Made by a program: the position numbers and the translations under genes. Of a stretch of 64,000 nucleotides of DNA, positions 41,898 through 50,712 are shown piece by piece. How positions within the stretch are numbered: position 1 is the stretch's first letter; each line of letters begins with the position of its first letter. The stretch is from Treponema sp. (lineage in GTDB: Bacteria > Spirochaetota > Spirochaetia > Treponematales > Treponemataceae). The stretch lies in contig JAEDJA010000006.1 in the NCBI GenBank assembly GCA_016296575.1, positions 1-64,000 on the forward strand. The letters are read 5' to 3'. The notes under the pieces were generated by a model. That model was not told where the DNA came from. It saw nothing but the letters and a program-made list of their open reading frames with translations, and searched no databases.

Positions 41898-43298
41898 TCA
41901 CTGCTCTATGGTTTTCTGATCATACTTTTTGAAAAACCAGATAAAATATGGAATGGCGGCAATCATACTTAAAAAGTCTGCCACAGTCTGAGCAATCTCC
42001 ACACCAAGGATTCCCATAATTTCTGGAAGGATCAGAATCATTGGAATAAAGAAAACACCCTGGCGGTTACATGACAGAAAAGCTGCCTTTTTTACATGAC
42101 CTGTAGACTGCATGAGCATATTTGTACTGATAATGATTGAATGTGATGGCATAAGACAAAGCTGGAACCTTAATGCAATGGCACCTACAGCAACAACAGC
42201 CGGATCATTTCGAATTGCCCTTACAAGGGATGGTGCAATCAACCAGATAACAGCGGAAAAAGCAGTGAGCAAAATGAAGCTTGAAATTACTGTAAAACGG
42301 AAGGCTTCCTTTACGCGGTCGTAACGTTTTGCACCAAAATTGTAGCCGGAAACCGGTGAGAACCCCTGTCCTATACCAATCATTACTGAAGCGATAAACA
42401 TTACAACTCTTGTTACAATAGCCATACCTGCAACAGCTGCATCACCATATTCAACGGCGGTACGGTTCAGCAGAATTGTTGAAATTGATGAAAGTCCCTG
42501 TCGGCAAAGTGATGGAAATCCTGTTGAAACAATCAAAAAAATCACCGGCCAATAAGAGAATTCCTTTTTAACTTTATTTCTTCCAAGGATGTATTGGATT
42601 CCTAAAGAGCAGATGGCTTTTTTTCGCAAAAACCAGGACAGCAGAATCGAAAAACTGACAATCTGGCAGATAACCGTTGCAGCTGCGGCCCCAAGAATTC
42701 CAAGATTCATTGTGAAAATAAAAATCGGATCCAGAAAAAGATTTAAAATACTTCCCGAGGTGAGTGCAATCATGGAAAATGTAGCTTTCCCTTCCGAACG
42801 GAGCACATTGTTCATTACGAAAGAGGCACACATAAAAGGTGCACCAAGAAAAATCACAAAAGCATATTTTACGGCAAATGGAAGAATAGTCTGGGAAGAA
42901 CCTACCAGTACCATAAGCTCGTCTGTAAAGAAAACTCCCACAATTGTAACTAAAAGACCAATAACAAGTGCAGTAAAAAATCCGGAAGAAGCGATTACGC
43001 TGGCCTCTTCATTTTTACGTTCCCCAAGTTTTCTGGAAATAAGGCTGGAGCTTCCCATTCCCAATGTAAATCCACAGGCTTGAATAATGGACATTACAGG
43101 AAACATAATTCCTACAGCAGCACTTGCTTCTGTTCCAAGCTGGGAAACAAAATAGGTATCTGCCATATTGTAAATACTTGTAACTAGCATTGAAATAATG
43201 GTAGGAACTGCCAGTGTAGAAATCAGCTTCCACACCGGAGAATTAATCATCTTGTTATATTGAAGATTTTCTTTACTTTCATTCTCCTGAGAAATCAT
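41898..43298 (-). CDS. MATE-family efflux transporter
   Basis: A 466-residue polytopic membrane protein with twelve hydrophobic segments and the MATE repeats: WKLISTLAVPTIISMLV at the start, MFPVMSIIQACGFTLGMGSS and, in the second half, AGMAIVTRVVMFIASV with GQGFSPVSGYNFGAK. Drives multidrug or metabolite efflux by Na+ or H+ antiport; substrate unknown. The ATG at 43298 is preferred because a TATAAT lies exactly 6 nt upstream; an alternative start 6 codons earlier would lie inside that promoter. Confidence 0.9.
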   Translation of the reverse strand: MISQENESKENLQYNKMINSPVWKLISTLAVPTIISMLVTSIYNMADTYFVSQLGTEASAAVGIMFPVMSIIQACGFTLGMGSSSLISRKLGERKNEEASVIASSGFFTALVIGLLVTIVGVFFTDELMVLVGSSQTILPFAVKYAFVIFLGAPFMCASFVMNNVLRSEGKATFSMIALTSGSILNLFLDPIFIFTMNLGILGAAAATVICQIVSFSILLSWFLRKKAICSLGIQYILGRNKVKKEFSYWPVIFLIVSTGFPSLCRQGLSSISTILLNRTAVEYGDAAVAGMAIVTRVVMFIASVMIGIGQGFSPVSGYNFGAKRYDRVKEAFRFTVISSFILLTAFSAVIWLIAPSLVRAIRNDPAVVAVGAIALRFQLCLMPSHSIIISTNMLMQSTGHVKKAAFLSCNRQGVFFIPMILILPEIMGILGVEIAQTVADFLSMIAAIPYFIWFFKKYDQKTIEQ

Positions 43299-43304
43299 AA
43301 CATT

Positions 43305-43333
43305 ATTATAGAACACAACAAGAACAATGTAAG
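43305..43333 (-). promoter_or_regulatory. Promoter of MATE gene, leaderless geometry
   Basis: Minus strand: CTTACA -35 (43328-43333), 17 nt, perfect TATAAT -10 (43305-43310), then 6 nt to the ATG at 43298. No Shine-Dalgarno sequence. Confidence 0.7.
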
Positions 43334-43351
43334 TGAGGGAAAATCACCAAA

Positions 43352-44809
43352 TTAAGAGTTTTTCTGACGTTCAAGCCGTTTCAGTCGTTCAGGATCCGGG
43401 GTAATACAAAGATTCTTTTCGTGAGTTGGCAGAACTAAACCTTTGGGTCCATTTTTTGCACGGCGAAGATATTTTACATGAGTATAGTAAAGATCAGTTT
43501 TACCAGATCCACGGGCCTTAGAAAAATATACAGCCAGATTACCGGCATCCAGCAGAATGTCCAGCGGAACAGTTTTATCTTTTCGGTGCTTAATAAAAAC
43601 GTAACCACCCGGATAATCACGGGTATGAAGCCACATATCATCGCCCCGAACGTGATGTCGCAGAAGTTCATCGTTTTCATTGGCATCCCGTCCAACAAGA
43701 ATGTACCAGCCGTTTACAGTGTAATCAAGGCCTGGATGAGCCTTTTTCTGCTGTTGTTTTGGCGTTGAATCTTTTCTAAGCAGCTGTTCAATCTTTATAG
43801 GATTAGGTTCGTTTTTTATCTGTTCGTACTGCTTGTCCAAAAGTTCAATCTGTTCTTTTGCAAGTTCAATGTCATTTTTAAGTTCTTCCGATCCGCTTAC
43901 TGCTTTTTTGTAACGGGAATAATAATCGTTGGCATTTTCCTGGGCAGATTTTTTTGGATCCACCATAATCTGAACTATTTTTCCGCTTTCATAATCTTCG
44001 CATTCCAAAGCTTTTGAAGCTCCATCCATAAGATGACCAAAAGACAGAATCAAATCTCCCTGGTGGCGGTACATTTCGGCGTTTTTAAAGCTGTCCAGTT
44101 TCTTTTCCAGATTTTCAAGGGCAGCAAGTCGCTTTGTGTGATTAGTGATGTACCATTTTTCAGCCTTTTCAAGAAGAGCTGCTCTGGACAAAGACCGTGC
44201 GTGTTCCGAATAAAACAGATCAACTTTTGCATTAAAAGAAAGGCTTTCCCACGACTCATATTTACTCTGAGGAAGGGCTTCGTATTCTTCGCGGATTTCA
44301 TCAAAAGTGCGGACTGGCCATCTGTCAATCTGGGCAAATTTACTTTCATCTGCCACAGGAACCGGAAAGATTTCTCCCACCATCTCATCCTTGTTTGGAC
44401 GGCGGAACATGGCATCAAGAATACGGTTATTTTCATCGCAAAGAAGAATGTTGGCCGCATTGTTCCAGAGCCTGATATACATAAGAAAATTTTCTCCGGT
44501 ATGCGAAAGTTCCATTCTGATTACTCGCTCAAGACCAATCTGTTCAATTTTATTGATTCGAGCCCCTTTTATACGTGATTTCAGAAGCTCCATAAATCGG
44601 AGAGGCTTTTCATTTTTGGTGATTTTACGCCTTGTCTCGTTTATGCGGGTGGAATCCTGGGCAGTACAAACCATCACCGTCTTACCGCCAGTTTTATAGG
44701 TATAAAAAGCAACCTGATCAAAGGTAGGCTGAATGATATCCTGAATAAATGAACCTTCCAGATCAAGTTCTTCGAGAATTTTGTTTATTTCATTACAATT
44801 CAATGACAT
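43352..44809 (-). CDS. NFACT-family protein (RqcH/fibronectin-binding-like)
   Basis: A 485-residue member of the NFACT group. An N-terminal NFACT-N domain (EELDLEGSFIQDIIQPTFDQ), a long central coiled coil (residues ~265-345), and the C-terminal NFACT-R RNA-binding domain (WYILVGRDANENDELLRH, WLHTRDYPGGYVFIKH) are in order. RqcH proteins bind obstructed large ribosomal subunits and add Ala tails. The Asp-Arg pair used for tRNA binding reads Glu-Arg here (QIGLERVIRMEL). It is shorter than Firmicute RqcH (about 570). Cytoplasmic quality-control role inferred. Confidence 0.85.
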   Translation of the reverse strand: MSLNCNEINKILEELDLEGSFIQDIIQPTFDQVAFYTYKTGGKTVMVCTAQDSTRINETRRKITKNEKPLRFMELLKSRIKGARINKIEQIGLERVIRMELSHTGENFLMYIRLWNNAANILLCDENNRILDAMFRRPNKDEMVGEIFPVPVADESKFAQIDRWPVRTFDEIREEYEALPQSKYESWESLSFNAKVDLFYSEHARSLSRAALLEKAEKWYITNHTKRLAALENLEKKLDSFKNAEMYRHQGDLILSFGHLMDGASKALECEDYESGKIVQIMVDPKKSAQENANDYYSRYKKAVSGSEELKNDIELAKEQIELLDKQYEQIKNEPNPIKIEQLLRKDSTPKQQQKKAHPGLDYTVNGWYILVGRDANENDELLRHHVRGDDMWLHTRDYPGGYVFIKHRKDKTVPLDILLDAGNLAVYFSKARGSGKTDLYYTHVKYLRRAKNGPKGLVLPTHEKNLCITPDPERLKRLERQKNS

Positions 44810-44855
44810 TTTCTAATTTTTATTCCCCTGATAATTTACTAATATTTTATATTCT

Positions 44856-45056
44856 TCAATCTTTCTCTCCGGTAAGAAGTTCTATAGTTTTATTGATATC
44901 CTTATCACCAAAAGTCCAGATATTAGATTCTACGCCTTCTCCCAAGCTGTACAACTGACAACAACCAATAAATATTCTGCCATCAAAAAGCGGTGTGATG
45001 AAAAACAATAAACCAGCAAATACTAAAATTGTCAGTTTTTTGATTGTTATATACAT
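44856..45056 (-). CDS. Small hypothetical membrane or exported protein
   Basis: A 66-residue open frame with a hydrophobic N-terminal segment (KLTILVFAGLLFFITPLF) after a Lys pair, so an exported or membrane peptide. Preceded by GGAGAACAGGAG just before the ATG. Not recognised. It lies between the NFACT gene and cellobiose phosphorylase. The plus-strand alternatives here are weaker. Existence is plausible but unproved. Confidence 0.4.
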   Translation of the reverse strand: MYITIKKLTILVFAGLLFFITPLFDGRIFIGCCQLYSLGEGVESNIWTFGDKDINKTIELLTGEKD

Positions 45057-45214
45057 CTCCTGTTCTCCTTAAATACAGATTTATACAATATTTTAAGCGA
45101 TTTTAATCAGTATTGCTACTTCTTTTGTGTTGCGTTTTCCATACTTATCCAGTATATTTTTTAACATAGGGGATTTTCCTTATATCCCATTCATATGATT
45201 TAAAGAGGTATTAA

Positions 45215-47641
45215 ATGCAGTACGGTTATTTTGACGATGACGCTAAAGAATACGTTATCACAAGACCTGACACACCAACCAGCTGGTCCAACTACCTTGG
45301 TTCTACTGTTTATGGTGCTGTAATTACAAACAACGCCGGTGGATACGGTTTCTACAAATCTGGAGCCCAGGGACGTTTTCTTCGTCTTCGCTTCAACTCA
45401 ATTCCAATGGATCAGCCTGGACGCTATTTTTACCTCCGGGACCAGGAAGACGGTGACTTCTGGAGTGCTTCATGGCAGCCAGTTGGAAAACCTCTTGATC
45501 AATACAAAAGTGAATGTCGTCACGGTACAGCTTACACAGTAATCACTTCTGAATACAAAGGTATTAAATCAGAAACAAAATATTACGTTCCTCTCGGACA
45601 GAATTTTGAATACTGGAGACTTAAGGTAACTAACAATTCAGATAAGGTTCGTAAAATCCGTGCTTTCTCTTACTGTGAATTTACAAACCAGTGGAATACA
45701 ACACAGGATCAGGTAAACCTTCAGTACTCACTTTTCATTGTTAAAGGCGAAAAAGTTGCCGACAACATGCTCCGCTACTCTATCCAGGACAACCTTTACC
45801 TGCAGCACCCTGAATATGAAGTTGGTGGTGCTTATATGAGCACATGGATGTCTTTGGTTGGTGCACCAATGACTGGTTTTGATACAAGCCGCGAAGCATT
45901 TATTGGAACATACGGAAATTATGAACATCCACAGGCAGTTGTAAACGGAGGTTGTACAAACTCTGAAGCTTTTGGTGATAACTCTTGTGGTACTGTACAG
46001 GCTGATCTTGAACTTAAACCAGGCGAAACAAAAGAAATCATGGTTATGCTTGGTATTGATGATGCCCGCGCCGTTGGACAGAAAATCGTAGCAGAATACG
46101 GTTCATTCTCACGTGCTGATGAAGAATTCGACAAGCTTGTTAAAAACTGGCACGCAAAACTTGGAAGCTTCAAAGCTATTACTCCAGATGAAGACATCAA
46201 CCACACAGTAAACGTTTGGGGACTTTACAACTGTCTCATTACATTTGCCTGGAGCCGTGCAGCTTCTCTTGTTTACAATGGAGAACGTGATGGTCTTGGT
46301 TATCGTGACTCAGTACAGGATATTCTTGGTGTTTCTGCCGCTATTCCAGAAGAAGCAGAAGAACGACTTGTTCGCCTTCTTTCAGGACAGTTTTCAAATG
46401 GTGGAGCACTTCCTGTAATCAACAAAGATTTCCAGCCTGGTAAACAGAAAATGATTGATGACATGGAATTCCGTTCTGATGACTGTCAGTGGTTCTTCCA
46501 TTCAGTACCATGTTACGTTGCTGAAACTGGTGATTTTGATTTCTACAATAAAGTTGTTCCTTATGCAGATAAAGGTGAAGCTACAGTTTACGGTCACCTT
46601 AAACAGGCACTTCTTTTCAACCTGGAAAGAATGGGAAAAGACGGACTTCCATGTGGACTTCTTGCCGACTGGAACGACTGTCTCAAACTTGGTTACCACG
46701 GAGAATCAATCTTCGTAACATTCCAGCTGCGTCTGGGACTTACAACTTACGCTGATATTTCAAAACGCCTTGGAAAAGATGATGAAGCAAAATGGGCTTT
46801 GGAACAGCGTGATATTCTGGATAAAAACATCCAGAAGAAATGTTGGGACGGAAAATGGTTCATCTGGGCTGTTGGTGAAGACGGAACAGTTTATGGTACA
46901 CAGACAATCGAAGAAGGACAGATTTACTTCAACACACAGGTTTGGGCTGTTATGTCTGGAGCTGCAACTCCTGAACAGCAGAAAGCTTGTCTTGAAGCCG
47001 TTAAAGAAAAGCTTGCAACTCCATACGGTCTTATGCTCTGTGCTCCTCCATTTACATACACAAGAAGCGACATCATGAGTTCTGTTGTATTCCTTCCTGG
47101 TATCAAGGAAAATGCAGGTATCTTCAACCACACACAGGGTTGGGGTGTAATTGCAGAAATCATGAACGGTAATGGTGACCGCGCTTACGAATATCTTAAA
47201 GCCGCTCTTCCAGCAAGCTACAATGATAAGGCTGAAATCCGCCAGAGTGAACCATACGTTATTGGACAGACAACATATTCTACATACTCAAAACGACCTG
47301 GAAATACACGTACATCATGGCTTTCAGGTGCTGCAACATGGAATTACTACTCTACAACACAGTACATGCTTGGAATTCGTCCACAGTACGACGGACTTTT
47401 GCTTGATCCATGTATCAAACACGACTGGGACGGGTTCAAAGTTGAAAGACGCTGGCGTGGCATGAATCTGAAGATTGAAGTAAAAAATCCTCAGCATATC
47501 TGTAAAGGTATTGAATACGTAGAAGTTGATGGAAAACGCCTTGATGCCTGCTACATTCCAGTAGACATGCTCAAAGACGGTTCTTCAATCGTAGCCGTTA
47601 TGGGAAAAGAAGCCAAAACCTCCCCGGTTGAAAGAGTTTAA
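45215..47641 (+). CDS. Cellobiose phosphorylase (GH94)
   Basis: An 808-residue GH94 inverting phosphorylase, full length. It splits cellobiose with phosphate into glucose-1-phosphate and glucose in the cytoplasm, saving ATP. Family features: N-terminal beta-sandwich (MQYGYFDDDAKEYVITRPDTP is the classic opening), helical linker, and (alpha/alpha)6 barrel with GYRDSVQDILG, MDDMEFRSDDCQWF-type segments, and the catalytic Asp in LLADWNDCLK. No signal peptide. AGAGG precedes the ATG. Stands alone, with terminator structures after it; ABC sugar transport genes lie 2 kb downstream on the other strand. Confidence 0.94.
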   Translation: MQYGYFDDDAKEYVITRPDTPTSWSNYLGSTVYGAVITNNAGGYGFYKSGAQGRFLRLRFNSIPMDQPGRYFYLRDQEDGDFWSASWQPVGKPLDQYKSECRHGTAYTVITSEYKGIKSETKYYVPLGQNFEYWRLKVTNNSDKVRKIRAFSYCEFTNQWNTTQDQVNLQYSLFIVKGEKVADNMLRYSIQDNLYLQHPEYEVGGAYMSTWMSLVGAPMTGFDTSREAFIGTYGNYEHPQAVVNGGCTNSEAFGDNSCGTVQADLELKPGETKEIMVMLGIDDARAVGQKIVAEYGSFSRADEEFDKLVKNWHAKLGSFKAITPDEDINHTVNVWGLYNCLITFAWSRAASLVYNGERDGLGYRDSVQDILGVSAAIPEEAEERLVRLLSGQFSNGGALPVINKDFQPGKQKMIDDMEFRSDDCQWFFHSVPCYVAETGDFDFYNKVVPYADKGEATVYGHLKQALLFNLERMGKDGLPCGLLADWNDCLKLGYHGESIFVTFQLRLGLTTYADISKRLGKDDEAKWALEQRDILDKNIQKKCWDGKWFIWAVGEDGTVYGTQTIEEGQIYFNTQVWAVMSGAATPEQQKACLEAVKEKLATPYGLMLCAPPFTYTRSDIMSSVVFLPGIKENAGIFNHTQGWGVIAEIMNGNGDRAYEYLKAALPASYNDKAEIRQSEPYVIGQTTYSTYSKRPGNTRTSWLSGAATWNYYSTTQYMLGIRPQYDGLLLDPCIKHDWDGFKVERRWRGMNLKIEVKNPQHICKGIEYVEVDGKRLDACYIPVDMLKDGSSIVAVMGKEAKTSPVERV

Positions 47642-47737
47642 TTTTTGCTTTGCAAAAATTAAAATTAACAATGAAAAGTGAATAATGAATAATAAGGTGG
47701 TTTACCCCCCCTTGAAGTTCATTATTCACTATTTTTT
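47641..47737 (+). terminator. Terminator hairpins after cellobiose phosphorylase
   Basis: Two stems: a perfect 8-bp ATTTTTGC-ttt-GCAAAAAT right at the stop codon (47641-47659), then a 13-bp AGTGAATAATGAA / TTCATTATTCACT (47677-47689 with 47718-47730) followed by a T-run. Confidence 0.7.
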
Positions 47738-47820
47738 TATATTTATTAATTTTTAATTTTTCACTTTTAATTATTCACCATTCACTATTCACCATTCATT
47801 ATTAATTTTTCACCTTTCAT
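47738..47820. repeat. AT-rich low-complexity repeats
   Basis: About 80 bp of imperfect tandem units of the type ATTCACTATTC / ATTCACCATTC and TTAATTTTTCAC, with the same letters as the preceding terminator stem. Apparently slippage-prone intergenic filler; no gene. Confidence 0.6.
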
Positions 47821-47870
47821 TTTTTTGTAACTTCTTGTAACCTTGTTCATTTTTTCGTAAGATAATGCCT

Positions 47871-48377
47871 ATGATAAACTTAATTAAATCTGGTGGAGTT
47901 ATGATGCTCCCAATTCTGGCTTGTGCTATTTATGCCACTTATGTAATTATTGAACGCTGTATTTTCTTTTACCTTACCAGAAACGGTGATAAGATTTTTA
48001 TTGACCAAATTAAAACAATCCTTTCCTCAGGTAAAAGTAAAGCTGTTATTCAAAGTCAAATCCAATCTTCCGTAAATGACCGTATTACTCAATATGGAAA
48101 ACACATCGATGCATTGGGAACTGTCTCTGGAATTTCTACCATGCTTGGACTTTTGGGAACTGTTTTAGGAAATATTAAAGCCTTCAATATTATGGGTGCA
48201 AGCCTTACTGTTGATGCTCTGGCACTGGCTGGAGGAATCGGTACTGCACTTATTACAACTGTTGCCGGACTTTGTGTTTGTATTCCAGGAACAATATTCC
48301 ACAACTGGTTCCAGACTCTTATTGAACGCCGCATTACACGCATGGAATGTGACATCAATTCTCTCCTTGCTGAATAA
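47871..48377 (+). CDS. exbB: ExbB/TolQ-type proton channel protein
   Basis: A 168-residue MotA/TolQ/ExbB-family protein with three membrane helices: one near the N-terminus (MLPILACAIYATYVII) and two in the conserved block GLLGTVLGNIKAF ... GGIGTALITTVAGLCVCIPG. Works with ExbD and TonB to energise the outer membrane using the proton gradient. ATG at 47871 is chosen because family members start MINLIK; an ATG two codons earlier is possible. There is no ribosome site and AAGATAAT lies directly upstream, so it may also be leaderless. Confidence 0.85.
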   Translation: MINLIKSGGVMMLPILACAIYATYVIIERCIFFYLTRNGDKIFIDQIKTILSSGKSKAVIQSQIQSSVNDRITQYGKHIDALGTVSGISTMLGLLGTVLGNIKAFNIMGASLTVDALALAGGIGTALITTVAGLCVCIPGTIFHNWFQTLIERRITRMECDINSLLAE

Positions 48378-48388
48378 GGGACTTTCTT

Positions 48389-48817
48389 ATGCAGATAAAA
48401 TATAATCGCAAGAAAAAACAGATTCACAACGATCTTACACCAATGATCGACATTATTTTCCAGTTGATTCTGTTTTTTATGGCAGCCTCTACTCTGGCAA
48501 AAACCCAAAGTATTAAGGTTAAACTTCCTGAAACTACTACCTCCATAAGCACTTCCACCGAGAACAAGATGATCCACATCACCATTGATGAAGACGGATC
48601 TATTTATCTTGATGATGATTTGATTTCTATAATTCAGTTAAAAGAAGGCAAAGTTTTTGATAATTACGTTCGTGACTCAAATGGTGAAATGATGGCTGTA
48701 AATCTTGAAGCTCACCAGAATGTTGATTATGGAACAGTCATTACAGTTATGGATGCCCTTAGAAAGAATGGATACACGAATATCAATTTAAGAACAGAAC
48801 TAAACACTGCAAAATAA
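48389..48817 (+). CDS. exbD: ExbD/TolR-type protein
   Basis: A 142-residue ExbD-family protein. One membrane helix near residue 20 carries the essential Asp in TPMIDIIFQLILFFM, followed by a periplasmic domain. Its partner ExbB is 11 nt upstream and TonB 1 nt downstream. Confidence 0.88.
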   Translation: MQIKYNRKKKQIHNDLTPMIDIIFQLILFFMAASTLAKTQSIKVKLPETTTSISTSTENKMIHITIDEDGSIYLDDDLISIIQLKEGKVFDNYVRDSNGEMMAVNLEAHQNVDYGTVITVMDALRKNGYTNINLRTELNTAK

Positions 48818-48818
48818 A

Positions 48819-49622
48819 ATGAAAAATCCTCATTCTATTTCAAAAACATCAAATATCTCTTCTATTTTGGCAACGGTTCTTGTTTGGGTACTTGTTTTCC
48901 TGCTTTTTTGGAATAAAACCTTTACTGGAGCAGGACTTACTTTGAATGAAAACGTTCTTTCCTTAAATATGGAATTAGTTCGTGGAGAAGAAGGACAAAA
49001 TACCAATACAAAAGAAATTCAGCAGGAAAAAATTGAAAACCATGAACCTACACCTGCTCCAAAAATTGAGTCCACTCCTCAAATCGAGCCACCACAAAAA
49101 ACTGAGGTAAAACAGGATACTCTTCCAAAAACTGAGCCTGCACCACAAAAAGAATGGAAGCTTGCAAAAAGTGTTGATGACAGTCTTGGTGATTTATGGT
49201 CTTATGATTTTGAAACTGTAACTGAATCTACGGAAGGTATTTTTGATGAAGATTACAGTTCCAAATCCGGAAGTGAGAACGCACAGATTAACGAAAGCAA
49301 TGGATCTTCCAATGCTGCCTCTGGAAATAACGGAAATGGTCTTGAAATCAGGCTTAAGGATGTAAAAGAAAGAATCTTGCTTGAACCTTCTGAACCTGTA
49401 ATCACTTTATCCAGAAATTCCAGTACCCTTCTTACAGAAAGCATTAAGGTACATCTTGTTTGTAAGATTGTAAAATCTGGCACAGTTACGGAAGTAAGTT
49501 TTAATCCTGCCAATGTACTTCCAAACAGTGTTATGCGAGAAATTAAAGAAAGCCTTCTTAGCTGGAAATTCAATGAAGCAGATTCACAGACTGTTACATT
49601 CGAACTTGAAATAGAGCCATAA
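48819..49622 (+). CDS. TonB-like energy transducer
   Basis: A 267-residue TonB-like protein. N-terminal anchor helix (SILATVLVWVLVFLLFW), a Pro/Glu/Lys-rich spacer (PTPAPKIESTPQIEPPQK and more) spanning the periplasm, a Ser/Asn/Gly linker, and a C-terminal ~85-residue domain (IKVHLVCKIVKSGTVTEVSF ... ESLLSWKF) with the TonB pattern. Third gene of exbB-exbD-tonB. It implies TonB-dependent outer-membrane receptors somewhere in this spirochaete. Confidence 0.75.
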   Translation: MKNPHSISKTSNISSILATVLVWVLVFLLFWNKTFTGAGLTLNENVLSLNMELVRGEEGQNTNTKEIQQEKIENHEPTPAPKIESTPQIEPPQKTEVKQDTLPKTEPAPQKEWKLAKSVDDSLGDLWSYDFETVTESTEGIFDEDYSSKSGSENAQINESNGSSNAASGNNGNGLEIRLKDVKERILLEPSEPVITLSRNSSTLLTESIKVHLVCKIVKSGTVTEVSFNPANVLPNSVMREIKESLLSWKFNEADSQTVTFELEIEP

Positions 49623-49672
49623 ACCTCAATCAAAAACAAATTATTTTAAATGAAACTCTGTTTTAAAGAAAA

Positions 49673-49716
49673 AAAACTGCCCGTTTTTGAAATAATATTC
49701 ATTAACAGGCAGTTTT
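49673..49716. terminator. Bidirectional terminator between tonB and the ABC operon
   Basis: Stem AAAACTGCC (49673-49681) / GGCAGTTTT (49708-49716) with a 26-nt loop, A-run before and T-run after. It lies where tonB (plus) and the ABC permease operon (minus) converge. Confidence 0.7.
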
Positions 49717-49740
49717 ATAATATGGTAATTAAAATGAAGA

Positions 49741-50712
49741 CTACTCTTTTACACCACCAATTGCGATACCAGAAACAAAGTATTTCTGGAGGAATGGGTA
49801 AACAATCAGAATTGGAATTGTTGCAACCATTGTAATTGCAGAACGAATACTAATTGGAGTAATCTGTGCAGCCACTGATCCTGAAGCAGCAGCAAGAGCT
49901 TTAGAACCAGCATCTGCTGCAGAGTTAGAAGAGTTCATAGCAGAATTCAAGTATTCCATAAGCTTATACTGCAATGAGTGAAGATGCTGTTTTCCTGAAC
50001 AATACAGATAAGTATCAAACCAGGCAGACCATGCACCAACAGCTACGAACAAAGCTACCATAGCAATTGAAGGTACGATCAAAGGCATAATGATTTTACG
50101 GTAGATTAAAAATTCATTTGCACCGTCAATACGTGCTGATTCAATGAAAGAATCAGACAAACCTGAAATGTAAGTTCTTACCAGGATAAAGTTGAATACT
50201 TCTACAAGACAAGGAATGATATATACAGAGTATTTACCAAGAAGCCCCAGTTTGCGGATAAGCATATATCCAGGAATAAGACCAGCATTTACGTACATAG
50301 AAATTACAAGAACAGTTGTAAATACTTTTCTAAGAACAAATTCTTTACGGCTCAAAGCGTAAGCAAGAACTGTTGTACAGAAAATATTCAAAACTGTCTG
50401 AATAATAGTACGTGAAACAGAAACACGGAATGCCTTTGGAATAGCATTTGTTCTGAACAATATTTCGTAGTTGTGCCATGTGAAAACACGTGGCCAGAGT
50501 TTAACGCCCCCACGAAGTGAGTCCAAACCTTCGTTTACAGAAAGAACAGCTGTGTTCCAGAAAGGATAAACTGTAACAACAACTACAAATGCCAATGTAA
50601 GATAAATGATTATGTCGAAAATCCAGTCTTCAAGAGTGCGTTTTCCGAAAGATTTTCTTACATATACACCTTCGCTTTTATTTTTCTTAATTTTCTTAGC
50701 TTTTTCTGACAT
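49741..50712 (-). CDS. Sugar ABC transporter permease, LplC type
   Basis: A 323-residue permease of the CUT1 class. Six membrane helices and the EAA loop ESARIDGANEFLIYRKI that contacts the ATPase. N-terminal helix preceded by a Lys-rich cytoplasmic tail. Its ATG shares one base with the stop of the upstream permease gene. Together with the next permease and solute-binding protein it forms a transporter; no ATPase gene is present, so a shared MsmK/UgpC-type ATPase elsewhere must serve it. Confidence 0.9.
   Translation of the reverse strand: MSEKAKKIKKNKSEGVYVRKSFGKRTLEDWIFDIIIYLTLAFVVVVTVYPFWNTAVLSVNEGLDSLRGGVKLWPRVFTWHNYEILFRTNAIPKAFRVSVSRTIIQTVLNIFCTTVLAYALSRKEFVLRKVFTTVLVISMYVNAGLIPGYMLIRKLGLLGKYSVYIIPCLVEVFNFILVRTYISGLSDSFIESARIDGANEFLIYRKIIMPLIVPSIAMVALFVAVGAWSAWFDTYLYCSGKQHLHSLQYKLMEYLNSAMNSSNSAADAGSKALAAASGSVAAQITPISIRSAITMVATIPILIVYPFLQKYFVSGIAIGGVKE

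Noticed and set aside
44749..44958. 69-codon plus-strand frame upstream of cellobiose phosphorylase
   Set aside because: Overlaps the start of the NFACT gene on the other strand, no ribosome site, no protein-like pattern; the minus-strand 66-codon frame is better supported.
46455..47465. Several open frames of 65-123 codons inside the cellobiose phosphorylase gene
   Set aside because: Frame shadows of a strong, full-length GH94 gene.
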